From: Bacteroidota bacterium
Lineage (GTDB): Bacteria; Bacteroidota; Ignavibacteria; Tepidaquicellales; Tepidaquicellaceae
NCBI GenBank assembly: GCA_018266835.1
Contig: JAFDZP010000003.1
Coordinates: 290,824-354,823 of the forward strand
Reading direction: 5' to 3'
DNA: 64,000 nucleotides
Below the pieces are notes generated by a model. That model saw nothing but the letters and a program-made list of their open reading frames with translations, was not told where the DNA came from and searched no databases. Position numbers and translations under genes: made by a program. The stretch's first letter is position 1. The number at the start of each line of letters is the position of its first letter. Below are positions 63,113-64,000 of this stretch, piece by piece.

Positions 63113-64000
63113 TTGAGTTTAAATCTATATCAAAAAAACTGCGGCGTACTTCTCCTGAAAGGTAAAGATAGAATTGATTTTCTGAACAGAATGTCCACGA
63201 ACGACCTGACCGTAGTTGAACCCTACCACTATAAAAAAACCGTACTGACTTCCGATAAAGGAAGAATAATTGACCTGATAACAATTCTTAATTTTGACGA
63301 CTACTCTATTTTAATCACGACCGAAAATTACGAAGACAGAATAAAAACTCATCTTGATAAATATATTATCATGGATGATGTTGAAATAGAAAAAAGCGGC
63401 GAGGACCAGAAACTTGTAATGCTCTGGGGTGATGACGTAGTCAACAAAGTGAACGCAGCTGAAAATGTAAATCTTTCTAGTGATAATTTTTTTAAACTTT
63501 CTGACAAAGAATTTTTATTCGCAGATGATTTCGGATTTGAAAAAGTGATTTATCTTACAGACGGAATTGAAGTGACAAACATCAGTCAAAAATATTCTGA
63601 TGCCGTAGCAATTACAGACAGTGAGTACGAAAATTTAAGGATTTCACTGGGAATAGCAGAAGGTGAAAACGAATTTAACGATTTAATCAATCCGAAGGAA
63701 TGCGGACTTGAAAAATATATTTCCTATACAAAGGGATGTTACATTGGGCAGGAAGTTATTGCCCGCTTAGATGCGCAGGGAAAAATTCCCAAGCAGATGG
63801 TAAGAGTTAAAACAGTACAATCAATAAACAAAGGCGACAAAATTTTTTCCGATGGTAAAGATGTTGGATTCATCTCAAGCGTTTCAGATAACTTAGGGCT
63901 GGCATTTATTCGCAGCGCTGCGCTTGAACCTTCTAAAGAGTTTCAGGTGAACGGAGAAAAAATTGAGCTTGAATTAATATTTAATTTAGTAAAAAATTTA
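63113..64000 (+). CDS. ygfZ: Folate-binding protein YgfZ (CAF17-like), partial
   Basis: About 296 residues visible, with the C-terminus beyond the right edge. The start at TTG 63113 gives SLNLYQKNCGVLLLKGKDRI. Folate-barrel strands follow (RIDFLNRMSTNDLT, TSDKGRIIDLITIL) and the diagnostic KGCYIGQEVIARLDAQGK with the conserved Cys. YgfZ/IBA57 proteins use tetrahydrofolate to help assemble or repair certain Fe-S clusters. It is coupled to the small membrane-protein gene. Confidence 0.92.
   Translation, partial: MSLNLYQKNCGVLLLKGKDRIDFLNRMSTNDLTVVEPYHYKKTVLTSDKGRIIDLITILNFDDYSILITTENYEDRIKTHLDKYIIMDDVEIEKSGEDQKLVMLWGDDVVNKVNAAENVNLSSDNFFKLSDKEFLFADDFGFEKVIYLTDGIEVTNISQKYSDAVAITDSEYENLRISLGIAEGENEFNDLINPKECGLEKYISYTKGCYIGQEVIARLDAQGKIPKQMVRVKTVQSINKGDKIFSDGKDVGFISSVSDNLGLAFIRSAALEPSKEFQVNGEKIELELIFNLVKNL

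Noticed and set aside
1-64000. CRISPR array, tRNA, rRNA, prophage or insertion sequence
   Set aside because: No regularly spaced direct repeats, no cloverleaf I could support, no integrase or transposase, and no phage structural genes were seen. The repeats found are all coding repeats of cargo genes.

Overview
The window is AT-rich bacterial chromosome from the Bacteroidota/Chlorobiota side of the FCB group, most likely an Ignavibacteria-type organism. Nine predicted secreted proteins end in a type IX secretion (T9SS) type-A sorting domain with the signature [12 protein letters not shown]...SGVYFYKL...KKMxLVK, and a PorV/PorQ-family barrel is also present. Many secretory signal peptides are followed directly by Gln. 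Several genes appear to start with TTG, and Shine-Dalgarno sites are mostly weak. I see no phage, insertion sequence, CRISPR array, rRNA or tRNA.

Layout. 1-3064 (minus): lipoprotein, two paralogous outer-membrane barrels, then an inward-rectifier K+ channel cut by the left edge. 3488-7612: a duplicated cassette pairing a ~500-residue helical cytosolic protein (plus strand) with a tiny secreted protein (minus strand), separated by a hairpin-rich gap. 7632-8785: DUF1844 protein and NAD kinase. 8788-16264 (minus): pdxJ, a SecB-like protein and a surface-glycan cluster (sugar aminotransferase, two glycosyltransferases, O-antigen ligase-like protein, MsbA-like ABC exporter) with 4-nt gene overlaps. 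16348-19918 (plus): TPR protein, secreted protein, GAF histidine kinase. 20118-26709 (minus): three T9SS cargo proteins and two LolA-like paralogues. 26869-34363 (plus): a B12-dependent acyl-CoA mutase subunit with isobutyryl-CoA-mutase-like residues, a ParD/ParE toxin-antitoxin pair with an extra antitoxin copy, a 2TM protein, a membrane glycosyltransferase overlapping a decaprenyl-phosphate phosphoribosyltransferase-like UbiA protein, an EamA transporter, acylphosphatase and the PorV-like barrel. 34433-36432 (minus): lipoprotein glutaminyl cyclase, VOC protein, ThpR. 36537-38968 (plus): TPR lipoprotein, SppA, HU, and a 31-residue mS38/AURKAIP1-like ribosomal protein. 39088-50320: mostly housekeeping (metallophosphoesterase, GltX, RsmI, AspA, RlmB, an NtrC-like regulator without GAFTGA, MutS2, CvpA, YqeY, YfgM-like). 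50462: a CAP-domain secreted protein. 51319-62444 (minus): a tandem array of six paralogous T9SS cargo proteins, four of which share nearly identical 3' ends. 62894-64000: a small membrane protein and the start of YgfZ.

How it fits together. Much of the window serves the cell envelope: T9SS cargo, a PorV-type shuttle, glycan assembly and export, signal peptide peptidase, and a glutaminyl cyclase that could cap the many exported proteins with mature N-terminal Gln. The most unusual signals are the duplicated helical-protein/secreted-peptide cassette with its hairpin cluster, the terminator-like hairpin built over a start codon at 1411-1450, the six-gene cargo array with homogenised sorting domains, and the sigma-54-type activator missing its sigma-54 contact loop.
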